A stretch of DNA of 64,000 nt, from NCBI GenBank assembly GCA_030710605.1, contig CP092863.1, forward strand, positions 117,287,072 through 117,351,071, in the 5' to 3' direction. This document shows, piece after piece, positions 32,157 through 42,480 of this stretch. Position 1 is the stretch's first letter, and the number at the start of each line of letters is the position of its first letter. The notes under the pieces were generated by a model. The model was not told the origin of the DNA. It worked only from the letters and a program-made list of their open reading frames with translations, and did no database searches. A program made the translations under genes and the position numbers. This DNA comes from Cordylochernes scorpioides. Lineage: Eukaryota; Arthropoda; Arachnida; Pseudoscorpiones; Chernetidae.

Positions 32157-32229
32157 CGAGCCTGCCAGGATTCGAACCTGGAATCTTCTGATCCGTAGTC
32201 AGACGCGTTATCCGTTGCGCCACAGGCCC
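32157..32229 (-). tRNA. tRNA-Arg (anticodon ACG)
   Basis: The minus strand gives a complete 73-nt cloverleaf: acceptor GGGCCTG/CAGGCTC (one G-T wobble), D arm GCGCAACGGATAACGC, anticodon stem TCTGA/TCAGA with loop CTACGGA (ACG at 34-36), T arm CCAGGTTCGAATCCTGG, discriminator G. Box A and box B are intact and a T9 terminator follows. It decodes CGN arginine codons, normally after A34 is edited to inosine. It appears functional. Confidence 0.95.
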
Positions 32230-33214
32230 ATGGTGTCTTAAGCCTTAGATGATTTATAAGAGCTATTATATTAGCTGTTTTCTATTTTAAATATATAATT
32301 TCACAATAAATTTATATCTCCATATACTCAAATAAGCGTTCAAGATGTGATACTTATGTTTTTAATATATATATTTAAATTTTTACAGAATTAGCTCGCA
32401 ATACGATTCAAACGCTAAGAGTAATTGGGTATTATTTATAAACGATTAAAACATCAATGTTCTCGCTTTCAAAAATTAATATTTTTTTAATGTTGAAGTT
32501 TCAAAAATAATAATTATTATTTCTAATAAAAAAGAAATAAATATAACCTAGTTAGTATTTTGAATATAGGTTGTTGAGTGTTGAGAGAGTTTTTGAGCGT
32601 AAAGGAAAATACTAACATTCCATTACTGGCAATATATATCAACTAGATCTTATATCTCAACGGCCCATATGACCCACAGGTTTGTGTTGGTCTTAGAAAG
32701 TTTATCTATTTATTATCAAATCAGACGCGATATCCCACAAGGGATGCTTACGTCAAGAAACAACACTAAGATTACATAAACAATTGAATAATTACAAGGT
32801 TTGAGTAGAGTTTAAAGAAGAAAATAAAGGACATTAAAATCATGCTTGAATTTACAACCAACTAATGAAATAAATACAAATAAATATACCTAGTTTGGCA
32901 ATTATGTTTTTTTTTTTTTTTTTTTAACCAAGAGACAAATTCATAGATATATTTTACAGAATTTTCTAAATTTTAAATATAAGTCCTTACTATTTATAAA
33001 TATAAAAAGATCCATGTATTCAATGTTTTCCCGATTTCTGTAGTTCTGGAAGACATTCAAAAGCAGGTGACCCTGCCTTCTCTCTCCATATAAACATCTT
33101 TCTTGTCAACCAGGTTTCTTGAGACTTTCAGAATTGTGTATGATTTCTCATTTTAAACATCTAAACTATTTTTGAGGCGTATGTTTCTTTATAAAATAAA
33201 AACAATTTTCAACT
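32230..33214. other. Intergenic, AT-rich
   Basis: No supported gene or repeat. A poly-T run lies near 32908-32926. Confidence 0.4.
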
Positions 33215-33375
33215 ACCTTTACTGCAATAAAATAATCGGGTTTGATACATCAGTAGTGAATCCTCCCAGCAGTTTCGCCAGTTTAATGTTTAAAGGGTTT
33301 ACAACTGATGAGCCAGGCCCTCCTATTATTTTATCATTGCAATAAGGGCAGAAAATAATTGTTTTTTATTATTAT
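33215..33375. mobile_element. Family F foldback element
   Basis: CTTTACTGCAATAAAATAAT, CATCAGTAGTGAATCCTCCC, CAGCAGTTTCGCCAG on the left and ACTGATGAGCCAGGCCCTCC, TATTATTTTATCATTGCAAT on the right. The arms are inverted copies separated by a short centre. Confidence 0.8.
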
Positions 33376-33477
33376 AGAACAATGATGATATTATTATAGC
33401 TTTTACTTTTTTTTTTCACTCGCAGAGACTCCGGGTTAAATTCAAGTATAAGAAATTTCTCTCTCTCTCTCTCTTTT

Positions 33478-34012
33478 CCTCCAATTTATCCAGACTAATC
33501 TATTTAATACCTTGATTGTCTTAATTAAGTTTTCCTGTATATAATTTCATACTACCTTTATGTGATTAGCTTTAAAAATTATAATAATAACCTTTTTGAT
33601 TACTGGTATTATTGGTGTTATTCCTGTATGTATCCTACATTTCTATACTCCGAGAATCTGTATAAGACTGAAAGGTCTTAATAAAGCTTTTTGTTGTTGA
33701 TTAGTGGTATTATTACTGTTATTCCTGTATATACCCTACATTTCTGTGCGCTTGGAGAACTGTATAAGACTAAAAGGTCTTAATAAAGCTTTTTGTTGTT
33801 GATTACTGGTACTATTACTGTTATTCCTGTATGTACCCTACATTTCTGTGTGCTTGGAGAATCTGTATAAGACTGAAAGGTCTTAATAAAGCTTTTTGTT
33901 GTTGATTACTGGTACTATTACTGTTATTCCTGTATGTACCCTACATTTCTGTGTGCTTGGAGAATCTGTATAAGACTAAAAGGTCTTAATAAAGCTTTTT
34001 GTTGTTGATTAC
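33478..34012. repeat. Left copy of a contig-end overlap, with 103-bp array units
   Basis: This ~535 bp block (CCTCCAATTTATC... through four array units) is repeated at 34113-34647 directly after the gap. The differences are mostly single-base indels, often in homopolymers or short runs. Confidence 0.85.
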
Positions 34013-35053
34013 NNNNNNNNNNNNNNNNNNNNNNNNNNNNNNNNNNNNNNNNNNNNNNNNNNNNNNNNNNNNNNNNNNNNNNNNNNNNNNNNNNNNNNNN
34101 NNNNNNNNNNNNCCTCCAATTTATCAGACTAATCTATTTAATACCTTGATTGTCTTAATTATAGTTTTCCTGTATATAAATTTCATACTACCTTTATGTG
34201 ATTAGCTTTAAAAATTATAATAATAACCTTTTTGATTACTGGTATTATTTGGTGTTATTCCTGTATGTATCCTACATTTCTATACTCCGAGAATCTGTAT
34301 AAGACTGAAAGGTCTTAATAAAGCTTTTTGTTGTTGATTAGTGGTATTATTACTGTTATTCCTGTATATACCCTACATTTCTGTGCGCTTGGAGAACTGT
34401 ATAAGACTAAAAGGTCTTAATAAAGCTTTTTGTGTTGATTACTGGTACTATTACTGTTATTCCTGTATGTACCCTACATTTCTGTGTGCTTGGAGAATCT
34501 GTATAAGACTGAAAGGTCTTAATAAAGCTTTTTGTTTGTTGATTACTGGTACTATTACTGTTATTCCTGTATGTACCCTACATTTCTGTGTGCTTGGAGA
34601 ATCTGTATAAGACTAAAAGGTCTTAATAAAGCTTTTTGTTGTTGATTTACTGGTACTATTACTGTTATTCCTGTATGTACCCTACATTTCTGTGTGCTTG
34701 GAGAATCTGTATAAGACTAAAAGGTCTTAATAAAGCTTTTTGTTGTTGATTACTGGTTCTATTACTGTTATTCCTGTATGTATCCTACATTTCTATACTC
34801 GGATAATCTGTATAACCCTGAAAGGTCTTAATAAAGCTTTTTGTTGTTGATTACTGGTACTATTACTGTTATTCCTGTATGTACCCTACATTTCTGTCTG
34901 TTTGGAGAATCTGTATGACACTGAAAGGTCTTAATAAAGCTTTTTGTTGTTGATTACTGGTACTATTACTGTTATTCCTGTATGTATCCTACATTTCTGT
35001 GTGCTTGGAGAATCTGTATAAGACTGAAAGGTCTTAATAAAGGTTTTGTCGTT
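33590..35053 (+). repeat. 103-bp tandem array built on an S1-type tail, interrupted by a gap
   Basis: Units contain TATTCCTGTATGTACCCTAC, ATTTCTGTGTGCTTGGAGAA, a stem-loop AAGACTGAAAGGTCTT, AATAAAG and CTTTTTGTTGTTG. Four units lie left and eight right of the N gap, but the first four right units duplicate the left ones. Every unit keeps the hairpin plus AATAAAG. Confidence 0.9.
34013..34112. other. Assembly gap, 100 N
   Basis: Exactly 100 N, a conventional placeholder length. The flanks overlap in sequence, so the true gap may be zero or negative. Confidence 0.98.
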
Positions 35054-35453
35054 GTTGTAATTGTAAACAGTGTTGTGAAAGAAGCGATGTTCGGTAATGA
35101 TTACATTTTACAGTATTATCTCATATATATAAGACACAAAGTGGCTTATTGTAGCCTGAATATCACCACATTTACCATCTTTTGAGTAAACTGGACCGAC
35201 AATCCCTCTAGAAGGATGTTAGAAAATCGAAGGCGTCCCTAAGGGATACAACCCAATTCCATAGCATATGGATTGTTTTGTATGAATTTGTCACAACTTG
35301 TTGCTTAGCACCACCTTTTGAATTGAGGTAATGAACAAAACGCGCATTGTTCTATTAGATATTTAAAGGGAGAGGTGCCTCTTTTAATTTATATTTTATG
35401 TTTTAGAAGTTGAAGATGCATAGTGTCAACTTGTGTGTGACAATAAATATATT
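35054..35453. other. Intergenic, no supported gene
   Basis: Nothing recognised. Confidence 0.4.
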
Positions 35454-35644
35454 CATAGGGCGCCTCTCCCCTCAAAATAAACGTCAAAACCTGACGCCAT
35501 ATATTGACCGTCGCCATAACTAGCAGCCTCGGGTCGGTGACAAAGCCACAACACCAGCTTTGGCAAACTGAGAAACTTCAACCTAGAGACCATGGTTTCG
35601 GGCCAATGGCCCTCGGTTTATTTTGACGGGAGAGGCGCCCTATG
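35454..35644. mobile_element. Class C foldback, shortened, hammerhead truncated
   Basis: Ends CATAGGGCGCCTCTCCC and GGGAGAGGCGCCCTATG form inverted repeats of about 29 bp. The body matches 17349-17599. On the minus strand the hammerhead keeps GAGGGCCATTGGCCC, GAAA and CCATGGTC but has lost the leading CUGAC and the 5' arm of helix I. Confidence 0.8.
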
Positions 35645-36139
35645 CTTCTATGGATCAATCTCCTCCCGGAAAATTTTCCATCAATAAATATATTATTATA
35701 CCAGACTATTAGATTATAGCAGGGTATTCATATGTTGTGTATAACAAGTATTGTAGGTTCAAAGTTACTTCACTTCCCCCAAAAAAAAAAAACATGGTTT
35801 GTGTGTAAACATCATTGCAATGTTTAAATATGTATTTTTACTTATTTATAAATAATTATTATATATTCTTATATATAACAATTCTTTATAATATAAATAT
35901 TTTTTCATAAACACAACTCGACTCTTGAAAAAGAAAAGAATAGTTTATAATATCTCCGACAGATGGCGCCACCTACAAAATTCTAAGGCAGTGTGCTGCC
36001 CCATTCAATCAACAATATAGTGTTATATTTAATTAGACTATTTGGCTCAATCAACAACACTGTATTCGTTACATTCTGACATTAGCCATTATATTCTATT
36101 GTTATATCTAACCCGACGTACTTTATAAATGTAAATATT
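35645..36139. other. Intergenic, AT-rich
   Basis: It contains an isolated AGATGGCGC motif at 35961-35969. No gene. Confidence 0.4.
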
Positions 36140-36240
36140 CCTTCTTTTCCTCTTCTTTCTTATCTCCACTCAATCATATTAGGGTATCAAGTTGTGACCC
36201 TTGATGGTGTCTGTTTGACAACCATCATGACTGGGTGAAG
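36140..36240. repeat. Dispersed repeat G, second copy
   Basis: TTTCTTATCTCCACTCAATC and ATTAGGGTATCAAG, then GACAACCATCATGA, shared in part with 41505-41640. Confidence 0.7.
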
Positions 36241-36544
36241 TACAAGTCTTTAAGACTGGGAGCACTACTCAGTGGCAGGCCGACTTGGCTCCAAAAGAAA
36301 TGGTCGCCTCTGACATGAGGAACAGATGCCATGTGCAGCTGCTCCTAATATGGAGTACAAACACTGCTCATCCTGTATCCCTAGAGCCATTACAGGGAAC
36401 TATCAGCCGGGCCAGCTGAACCCAGGTTTTTTAGTGAGCTTGTTACTGCTCCCCCTCCTCCTTTTTCATCCGGGCTTGGGACCGGCAAAGATGGAGTTGT
36501 AAATATTCCTTTTTTTATTATAATCTCTTCGGTATAAAATTATA
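36241..36544. other. Intergenic, no supported gene
   Basis: GC-richer than its surroundings, with no open frame of note and no recognised motif. Confidence 0.35.
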
Positions 36545-36826
36545 AAGACAATTCGCTGAGGGAGGAGTTTCTACCTATCACAGGACAATGCAAGCTTTCG
36601 GGTGTAACAGCCCTTTGACAGGTATAGAAATTAAACATATATATATATACATAGCAAGAATATAGGAAATATGAGTGATGGATATGCAAATAATAATTAA
36701 TGTATTAGAGTTAAATCATGAAACTATGGAGGTTTTCTAAGTTTTAGTACCGTAGTTACACCTGTATAAGGTCTGAAAGCTTGTATTGCCGTTATAGAAA
36801 CTCTTCCCTCCAGCGAATTGTCTTAA
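36545..36826. mobile_element. Foldback element with class E-like hammerhead remnant
   Basis: Ends AAGACAATTCGCTGAGGGAGG and CCTCCAGCGAATTGTCTT are inverted. Near 36580-36622 the minus strand reads CTGTCAA, GGGCTGTTACACCC, GAAA, GCTTGCATTGTC. The helix II and GAAA parts fit, but the first core segment is CUGUCAA instead of CUGANGA, so activity is unlikely. Confidence 0.6.
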
Positions 36827-36952
36827 TTCCTTTCTATTTAAAACACAGATATTTCCATTAGTGGAGATATGGGCCATGAACACCAAAAATAGTTCATTGT
36901 TTATACAAAAAAAAAGGATATGATTTTTAACGAACATTTTTCTTTTATAAAT

Positions 36953-37215
36953 GAAACAACTTCCTACTCTCCTTCAACACTGCGATGAAAAATATTTGGG
37001 AGGGCCTGGCTCATCAGTGGCCAATATCCCCAGCGGTTTCGCCAGTTCAATCTACCAAACTTCTTTGATATACAATATAGGTATCATTTATATGCAAGCT
37101 TTCACAGCAATCTGGTGGATTAAACTGCCGAAACCGCTGGGATGGTTCATTACTGATGAGCCAGCCCCTCTCATTATTTTATCATTGCAGTAAGAGCAGT
37201 CGGAAGGATGATTTT
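36953..37215. mobile_element. Family F foldback element
   Basis: The left arm GCGATGAAAAATATTTGGGA, GGGCCTGGCTCATCAGTGG, CAGCGGTTTCGCCAG is mirrored by CCGAAACCGCTGGGATGG, ACTGATGAGCCAGCCCC, TATTTTATCATTGCAGTAAG. The centre of about 130 bp is unique. Confidence 0.85.
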
Positions 37216-37249
37216 TAAATACCCAATCTTATTGATTTCTTAGGAAGTC

Positions 37250-37440
37250 TCATGACCAGGTTTTTTGGTCATTGAGGTGCAGCCTGCACCACGCTGACGA
37301 GGGCCAACAGCCCGAAACGAGTACGTTGTTAGCTTTTCTTGATTTATCAAGAAAATGGATTAAATAAATATTATGAACCACACCTAAATAAAGGTTTAGT
37401 TTATTTTTGTTCCATTAGATGGCGCTCTTCCATCTAACAT
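37250..37440 (+). mobile_element. Class A element with hammerhead
   Basis: GTCATTGAGGTGCAGCCTGC leads into the hammerhead (37288-37331), then AGCTTTTCTTGATTTATC and, after a deletion, an AGATGGCGC motif at 37417-37425. Confidence 0.75.
37288..37331 (+). ncRNA. Hammerhead ribozyme motif, class A
   Basis: ACCACG, CTGACGA, GGGCCAACAGCCC, GAAA, CGAGTA, CGTTGT. The core and helix II are intact. Helix I pairs only partly, and helix III has ACGAGU instead of the palindromic ACGCGU. Confidence 0.55.
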
Positions 37441-37540
37441 GCTTATGTGAGGGGGTCAGGATATTTTTTATTTGTAATAACCTGGCCTTTTAAATAAATC
37501 CTGTCTTATATTTTCATATATATATATATATATAAATATA

Positions 37541-37701
37541 CAGTTGAACCTGTCTATAGCGCCCCCTCTAAATAGCGCCTCCCTCTCTATAGCGCCCGAT
37601 TTTAAATACGTAGTACGATGCGATTTACATTAAAAGTGACCTGTCTATAGCACCCTATTTTGGTGAGTCCCAAGAGGGGGCGCTATAGACAGGTTTAACT
37701 G
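37541..37701. mobile_element. pogo-like MITE, 161 bp, TA-flanked
   Basis: Inverted ends CAGTTGAACCTGTCTATAGC and GCTATAGACAGGTTTAACTG, with TA on both sides. Ends beginning CAGT(T/C)GAACCT with a TA target fit pogo/Tigger-type elements. The interior has no coding capacity and carries further copies of the word TATAGCGCC. Confidence 0.85.
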
Positions 37702-37784
37702 TATATATATATAAGAAAAATATTGCCCTAATATGGTATCATTTATTATACATAGATGGCGCTCGCTAATGTCTTAAGTTTGAT

Positions 37785-37818
37785 TTCACACACACACACA
37801 CACACACGCACACGCTCG
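37785..37818. repeat. (CA)n microsatellite
   Basis: (CA)n with a few interruptions, between a MITE and a 53-bp repeat. Confidence 0.85.
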
Positions 37819-37904
37819 CAGACACACACCGTCTATAGATTCACCCCCCGTACCAAACTATGTACACTGGTAACATCACCTAGCCTGATAATTGTAAGAA
37901 AGAC

Positions 37905-38045
37905 TAATATATCAATATATTTTACAAACAAGAAAGTTTATATATCTTTATAAACTTTAATATATCAATATATTTTACAAACAAGAAAGTTTATATATCT
38001 TTATAAACTTTAATATATCAATATATTTTACAAACAAGAAAGTTT
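37905..38045. repeat. 53-bp tandem repeat, 2.6 copies
   Basis: TAATATATCAATATATTTTAC, AAACAAGAAAGTTTATATATC starts at 37905, 37958 and 38011 with near-identical units. Confidence 0.9.
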
Positions 38046-38530
38046 AATTTTTTTCGTAGTGAGCCTTGCGCAAATCTATGAATTGAAGCGCTTTTAAGTT
38101 ATGGAATTCTTTTTTCTATATATCGTTAATTTGAGAGAGATAAAAGGAGGCAGGCTATATGTTTGTAAAAAATAAATACATTTGAATAAATACATTTTAC
38201 AAAGTAATAGCGCACCTTCTATATATAAGAGAGAAAAGCATTTAAGTATGAATATTTCTTTTATACACGAAACAAACCCTTATACTGCCCTTACTGCGAT
38301 GACTGTAGAAACTTTTATGTATATAAAAGAAGCTGCTTTAATTTTCCAATATATTTTAATTTATAAAATCATACAATGACTAATCAAATTTTATCATTAG
38401 ACTCTATATTTGAATACACTTACATTTACTATATCATCATATGGTCAAATATAATATTAAATTTATTACATGGTCAATGTGATCAAATAATACATATTAA
38501 AAGTATTATACAAGTTTTAATATATTATAG
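38046..38530. other. Intergenic, AT-rich
   Basis: A family F end fragment (CTGCCCTTACTGCGATGA) lies near 38285. No gene. Confidence 0.4.
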
Positions 38531-38531
38531 A

Positions 38532-38736
38532 TTCATCGAAAAAACTTAAGGAAGTGGTACCTTTTAGAATGTATATCGGGATTGAGACAATAACTCTGAA
38601 AGATATTACAGTGACCTTTATTGAAGACACACGAGATAACCAAGTGTGAACAAAATTGCCTCTGTCTCCTTAAAAAATAATATAGACGACCGGCGACATC
38701 AAAGACTTTCCACTCCCTTAAGTTTTGTCATGAGTG
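38532..38736. mobile_element. TA-MITE, near full length
   Basis: It reads from AAAACTTAAGGAAGTGGTACC, through GAAGACACACGAGATAACC and GACGACCGGCGACATC, to CTTAAGTTTTGTCATGAGTG. The left tip is degraded. Confidence 0.88.
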
Positions 38737-38917
38737 TATTTGTCTATATGATCACCAAAAGTCGTACTCGACTTCATGGACTTTGACACACAACAATAAA
38801 AATATATTTACTTCTACCCAAGCGGCGACTCGTCGTCTTTATCACCTCTACGACAATAGGTTTGGAAACTACCGGTGGACTGTTCGGACTGAAGAATTGC
38901 TTGACCTCCCGGTTCTA

Positions 38918-40021
38918 GAACGCTTCACCACTTTGTTTGTCATCCTTGCGCAGGGACCATGCTAATCTTCTCTGTATCCTTCCTATTGTAGTAGTTGTAC
39001 CGCCGAACTGGTATCACAGGGACCATGCTAATCTTCTCTGTATCCTTCCTATTGTAGTACCGCCGAACTGGTATCACAGGGACCATGCTAATCTTCTCTG
39101 TATCCTTCCTATTGTAGTAGTTGTACCGCCGAACTGGTATCACAGGGACCATGCTAATCTTCTCTGTATCCTTCCTATTGTAGTAGTTGTACCGCCGAAC
39201 TGGTATCACAGGGGCCATGCTAATCTTCTCTGTATCCTTCCTATTGTAGTAGTTGTACCGCCGAACTGGTATCACAGGGGCCATGCTAATCTTCTCTGTA
39301 TCCTTCCTATTGTAGTAGTTGTACCGCCGAACTGGTATCACAGGGGCCATGCTAATCTTCTCTGTATCCTTACTATTGTAGTAGTTGTACCGCCGAACTG
39401 GTATCACAGGGGCCATGCTAATCTTTTCTGTATCCTTCCTATTGTAGTACCGCCGAACTGGTATCACAGGGGCCATGCTAATCTTCTCTGTATCCTTACT
39501 ATTGTAGTAGTTGTACCGCCGAACTGGTATCACAGGGGCCATGCTAATCTTTTCTGTATCCTTCCTATTGTAGTAGTTGTACCGCCGAACTGGTATCACA
39601 GGGGCCATGCTAATCTTCTCTGTATCCTTACTATTGTAGTAGTTGTACCGCCGAACTGGTATCACAGGGGCCATGCTAATCTTTTCTGTATCCTTCCTAT
39701 TGTAGTACCGCCGAACTGGTATCACAGGGGCCATGCTAATCTTCTCTGTATCCTTCCTATTGTAGTAGTTGTACCGCCAAACTGGTATCACAGGGACCAT
39801 GCTAATATTCTCTGTATCCTTCCTATTGTATTACTGACGAACTGGTATTACAGGGGCCATGCTAATCTTATCTGTATCCTTCCTTGTGTAGTACCGCCGA
39901 ACTGGTATCACAGGGACCATGCTAATATTCTCTGTATCCTTCCTATTGTATTACTGACGAACTGGTATTACAGGGGCCATGCTAATCTTATCTGTATCCT
40001 TCCTTGTGTAGTACCGCCGAA
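38918..40021 (-). repeat. U6 snRNA-derived tandem array, 17 units of 60/66 bp
   Basis: On the minus strand each unit carries TTCGGC, TAC.ACTACTA, GATACAGAGAAGATTAGC and ATGGCCCCTG. This matches U6 snRNA from near its 5' end through the ACAGAGA box and AGC triad. Only the unit at 38918-39014 continues into the U6 3' half (TGCGCAAGGATGACA, GTGAAGCGTTC), with several substitutions and no T run after it. Seventeen units are present; some lack 6 bp. Both lengths are multiples of three, so long open frames exist on both strands; they are by-products. Confidence 0.92.
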
Positions 40022-40339
40022 CAAACGTGTCCCAGGCCTAGAATGCCAATAAGTCCTTTTCCTCCTACGCTAGGGACATCAACAAGCCGATTGAGAGGTA
40101 GCAGGGTACCACGTATGTATCAAGCCAACCCATGGGGAAAACATTGTTCCGCACAGGACACGCACACCCCCGCTGTGTTCCCACCCCGTTGAGACAATGG
40201 TGGGACAATAACCCCCCGCTCCAAGGTCGCACTTTCACCTCCTCCCACAGCTCACTGCTACAACCGACAATCCTATCCTAGCACTTATTGATAGAATGGA
40301 AGACTATTTTATCACACAGCTTCTCAACCCGTTCTATAG
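40022..40339. other. Intergenic, GC-richer; partial repeat
   Basis: ACCACGTATGTATCAAGCCA and GAAAACATTGTT resemble a repeat at about 41107 and 41888 (TACGTATCAAGC, GAGAACATTGTTTTGG). No gene. Confidence 0.4.
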
Positions 40340-40460
40340 AACTCCTACTGTAGGATCTTAACGAAATGGTAGCCCCCGTCCCTGTACTGATGACAGGGCC
40401 AAGCCATGGTTGTTGTCTGAGTTTTTCAAAACTGGGGTTGTGGCTCCTTCTTCGATATGG
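40340..40460 (+). mobile_element. Class B remnant without functional hammerhead
   Basis: CCTGTACTGATGA is followed by CAGGGCCAAGCCATGG; the GAAA segment is deleted. The class B flank GTTGTTGTCTGAGTTTTTC follows. Confidence 0.65.
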
Positions 40461-40654
40461 ATAGTAGTTCTCTCTATTTAAATAATAATGAGAAAATGTG
40501 TTGTTTAAATGTATTGTAAAAATGAAATGTGCTCCTCTTTTTCGCAAAAACCTATATAGAATATCTTATTTCATCTTACAACTTATAAGTCAAAATTGAA
40601 AGTTTCTTAGCATTTCTTCTTCTTTTTTAAAAACATTTTTTTTATTGGAATGAA

Positions 40655-40740
40655 AAAAATATATATTAGGAGAGCATGGCTCATCAGTGTTGAACCCTCC
40701 CAGTAGTTTCGCCAGTTAAATCTGCCAGGTAAATTCTCCG
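40655..40740. mobile_element. Family F arm
   Basis: GGCTCATCAGTGTTGAACCC and TCCCAGTAGTTTCGCCAG. The partner arm is not intact nearby. Confidence 0.7.
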
Positions 40741-41054
40741 CAGGATTGTGAATCTATAAAGATAGACAAACAGGAAGGATAGAAGGACATTTCTACGAGG
40801 AATCCAGCTGTCGTAGATTTATGGTCTGGTAACCCAGTCTGACCTTCGCTCCTCTGGTTACCTGATGGATCGACTTCCTGGAATGGGGACAGCTTGTCCA
40901 CATAACTGTCATGGAGTCCTCGCTCGCCATACATCTCTCTTTAGTCAAATCACGTTTGAAATCGTCGTTGTTAGTGTCCATCAATGTAGGTATCTGATAT
41001 GATATTTTGCTTTTATACCCGGCGCTAGAATAGCCTAATATCATTTAGCTGCAG

Positions 41055-41310
41055 GCTCTCTATCTCACAGCAATCTGGTGGATTAAACACCGGCTCAACA
41101 CCCGGCTCTGAGAGGACACCACGTACGTATCAAGCAAGCTCAGGGGGAGAACATTGTTTTGGTAGCTGTATGGACAAATATTCTCCAATTCATGACGCCT
41201 GGAAGAAAATTGAAAAATGGAAGATTTAAAATTGATTTATTGGCGTTAGTCGATTTACTGGAGAGAAAGATAATTAATGTAAAAATTAATATAGATTGTT
41301 AGTGTCCATG
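41055..41310. repeat. Direct repeat, first copy
   Basis: GAACATTGTTTTGGTAGCTG, TATTCTCCAATTCATGACGC, GGAAGA and GATAATTAATGT recur in order at 41885-42075. Family F words border both copies, so this may be the interior of a longer F element. Confidence 0.8.
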
Positions 41311-41504
41311 AAGTCGACACTTTTGGTCACTATAAGTTAGATTATATAAGTTGCTGAGGTCGGGAGGGATTTGAGATGGTGAGGGAAGCAACTTTGACGG
41401 TATTGTAAGAAGATGTGAAGGGGAAATGGATACAAAGCTGTAAACATCAGTGAAAAGATAATAAATAGAATGGGTATGGGGTGAAAATATACAATGTGAT
41501 GGTC

Positions 41505-41640
41505 TTCTTCTTTCTTATCTCCACTCAACAATCATATTAGGGTATCAAGCTTATAAAGCTTAAGACTTTTGATGATGATATTCTGCACGACAGCCGGTGC
41601 AGCATAGAGGGGAGATTTGACAACCGTCATGAGGTTCACA
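41505..41640. repeat. Dispersed repeat G, third copy
   Basis: CTTCTTTCTTATCTCCACTC, TTAGGGTATCAAGCTTATAA and GACAACCGTCATGA. Confidence 0.7.
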
Positions 41641-41749
41641 ATGTAATGGTGAATAGAAGATATAACTAAGTTATCATAATGCATTAGCGCGCCATCTGTT
41701 AGAAAAATTAAAACTATTTTTGACGCGTATGTTACTTTTAAAATAAAAA

Positions 41750-41885
41750 CATTTTTTTTTTACTGCACATACTGCAACGATAAAATAATGCCTGGCTCAT
41801 CAATAGTTAACCCTCCCAGCGGTTTCGCCAGTTTAAGATATACCGCTGGAAGGGTTCATCACTGATGAGTCAGGCCGTCCGAATT
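41750..41885. mobile_element. Family F foldback, short centre
   Basis: GCCTGGCTCATCAATAGTTAA, CCCAGCGGTTTCGCCAG and, inverted, CCGCTGGAAGGGTTCATCAC, TGATGAGTCAGGC. Confidence 0.8.
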
Positions 41886-42075
41886 AATGTATGTATCAAG
41901 CGAGCCCAGGGGGAGAACATTGTTTTGGTAGCTGTATGGACAAATATTCTCCAATTCATGACGCCTGGAAGAAGATTGAAAATGAACGATTTAAAATTGA
42001 TTTATTGGTGTTAATCTATTACTGGAGAGAGATAATTAATGTGTAAATGAATATAGATTGTTACTGTTAGTGTAG
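41885..42075. repeat. Direct repeat, second copy
   Basis: See 41055-41310; same order of words with few differences. Confidence 0.8.
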
Positions 42076-42329
42076 TAAGGGCAGTAGAAAATTGTCTTAT
42101 TTAAAAAAAGAATCATACGCATAAAAATAGTCCTAATTGTTTGTGTGTTTTAAATGAAACAATTGAATATCAAAAATGACATTTAAAGATAATCGAAGCA
42201 ACCAATGAAGATACGGCTTCAGATAAGATTGCGCGTCCAGATAGACAGGATAAGACCAATCAGTTTATCAACAGTCACCGTTCAAATGCCAAAACCTTTC
42301 GCCCTCTGGGAAAAAATGTTACATGAGTG

Positions 42330-42480
42330 AAATTGTACTGAGATCAGGTAGATATATTAAGAAAAAGGCATCTCCTGATTGTGTAACTATAAGTTGCTGA
42401 TAGCTTGCGCCATCTATCGGAATATATATCAACTAATCGTTGATTTTGAATTATTCCAGAATTGATGCTAAATACACCCT
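42330..42480 (-). mobile_element. Class A element body, inverted
   Basis: GATCAGGTAGATATATTAAG, AAAAAGGCATCTCCTGAT, AAGTTGCTGATAGCTTGCGC and ATCTATCGGAATATATATCA are the reverse complement of the class A body. Its hammerhead end is missing. Confidence 0.75.

Noticed and set aside
38937..40052. 371-codon HANLLCILPIVVVVPPNWYH repeat protein
   Set aside because: The antisense strand is U6 snRNA sequence; the frame exists because units are 60 or 66 bp.
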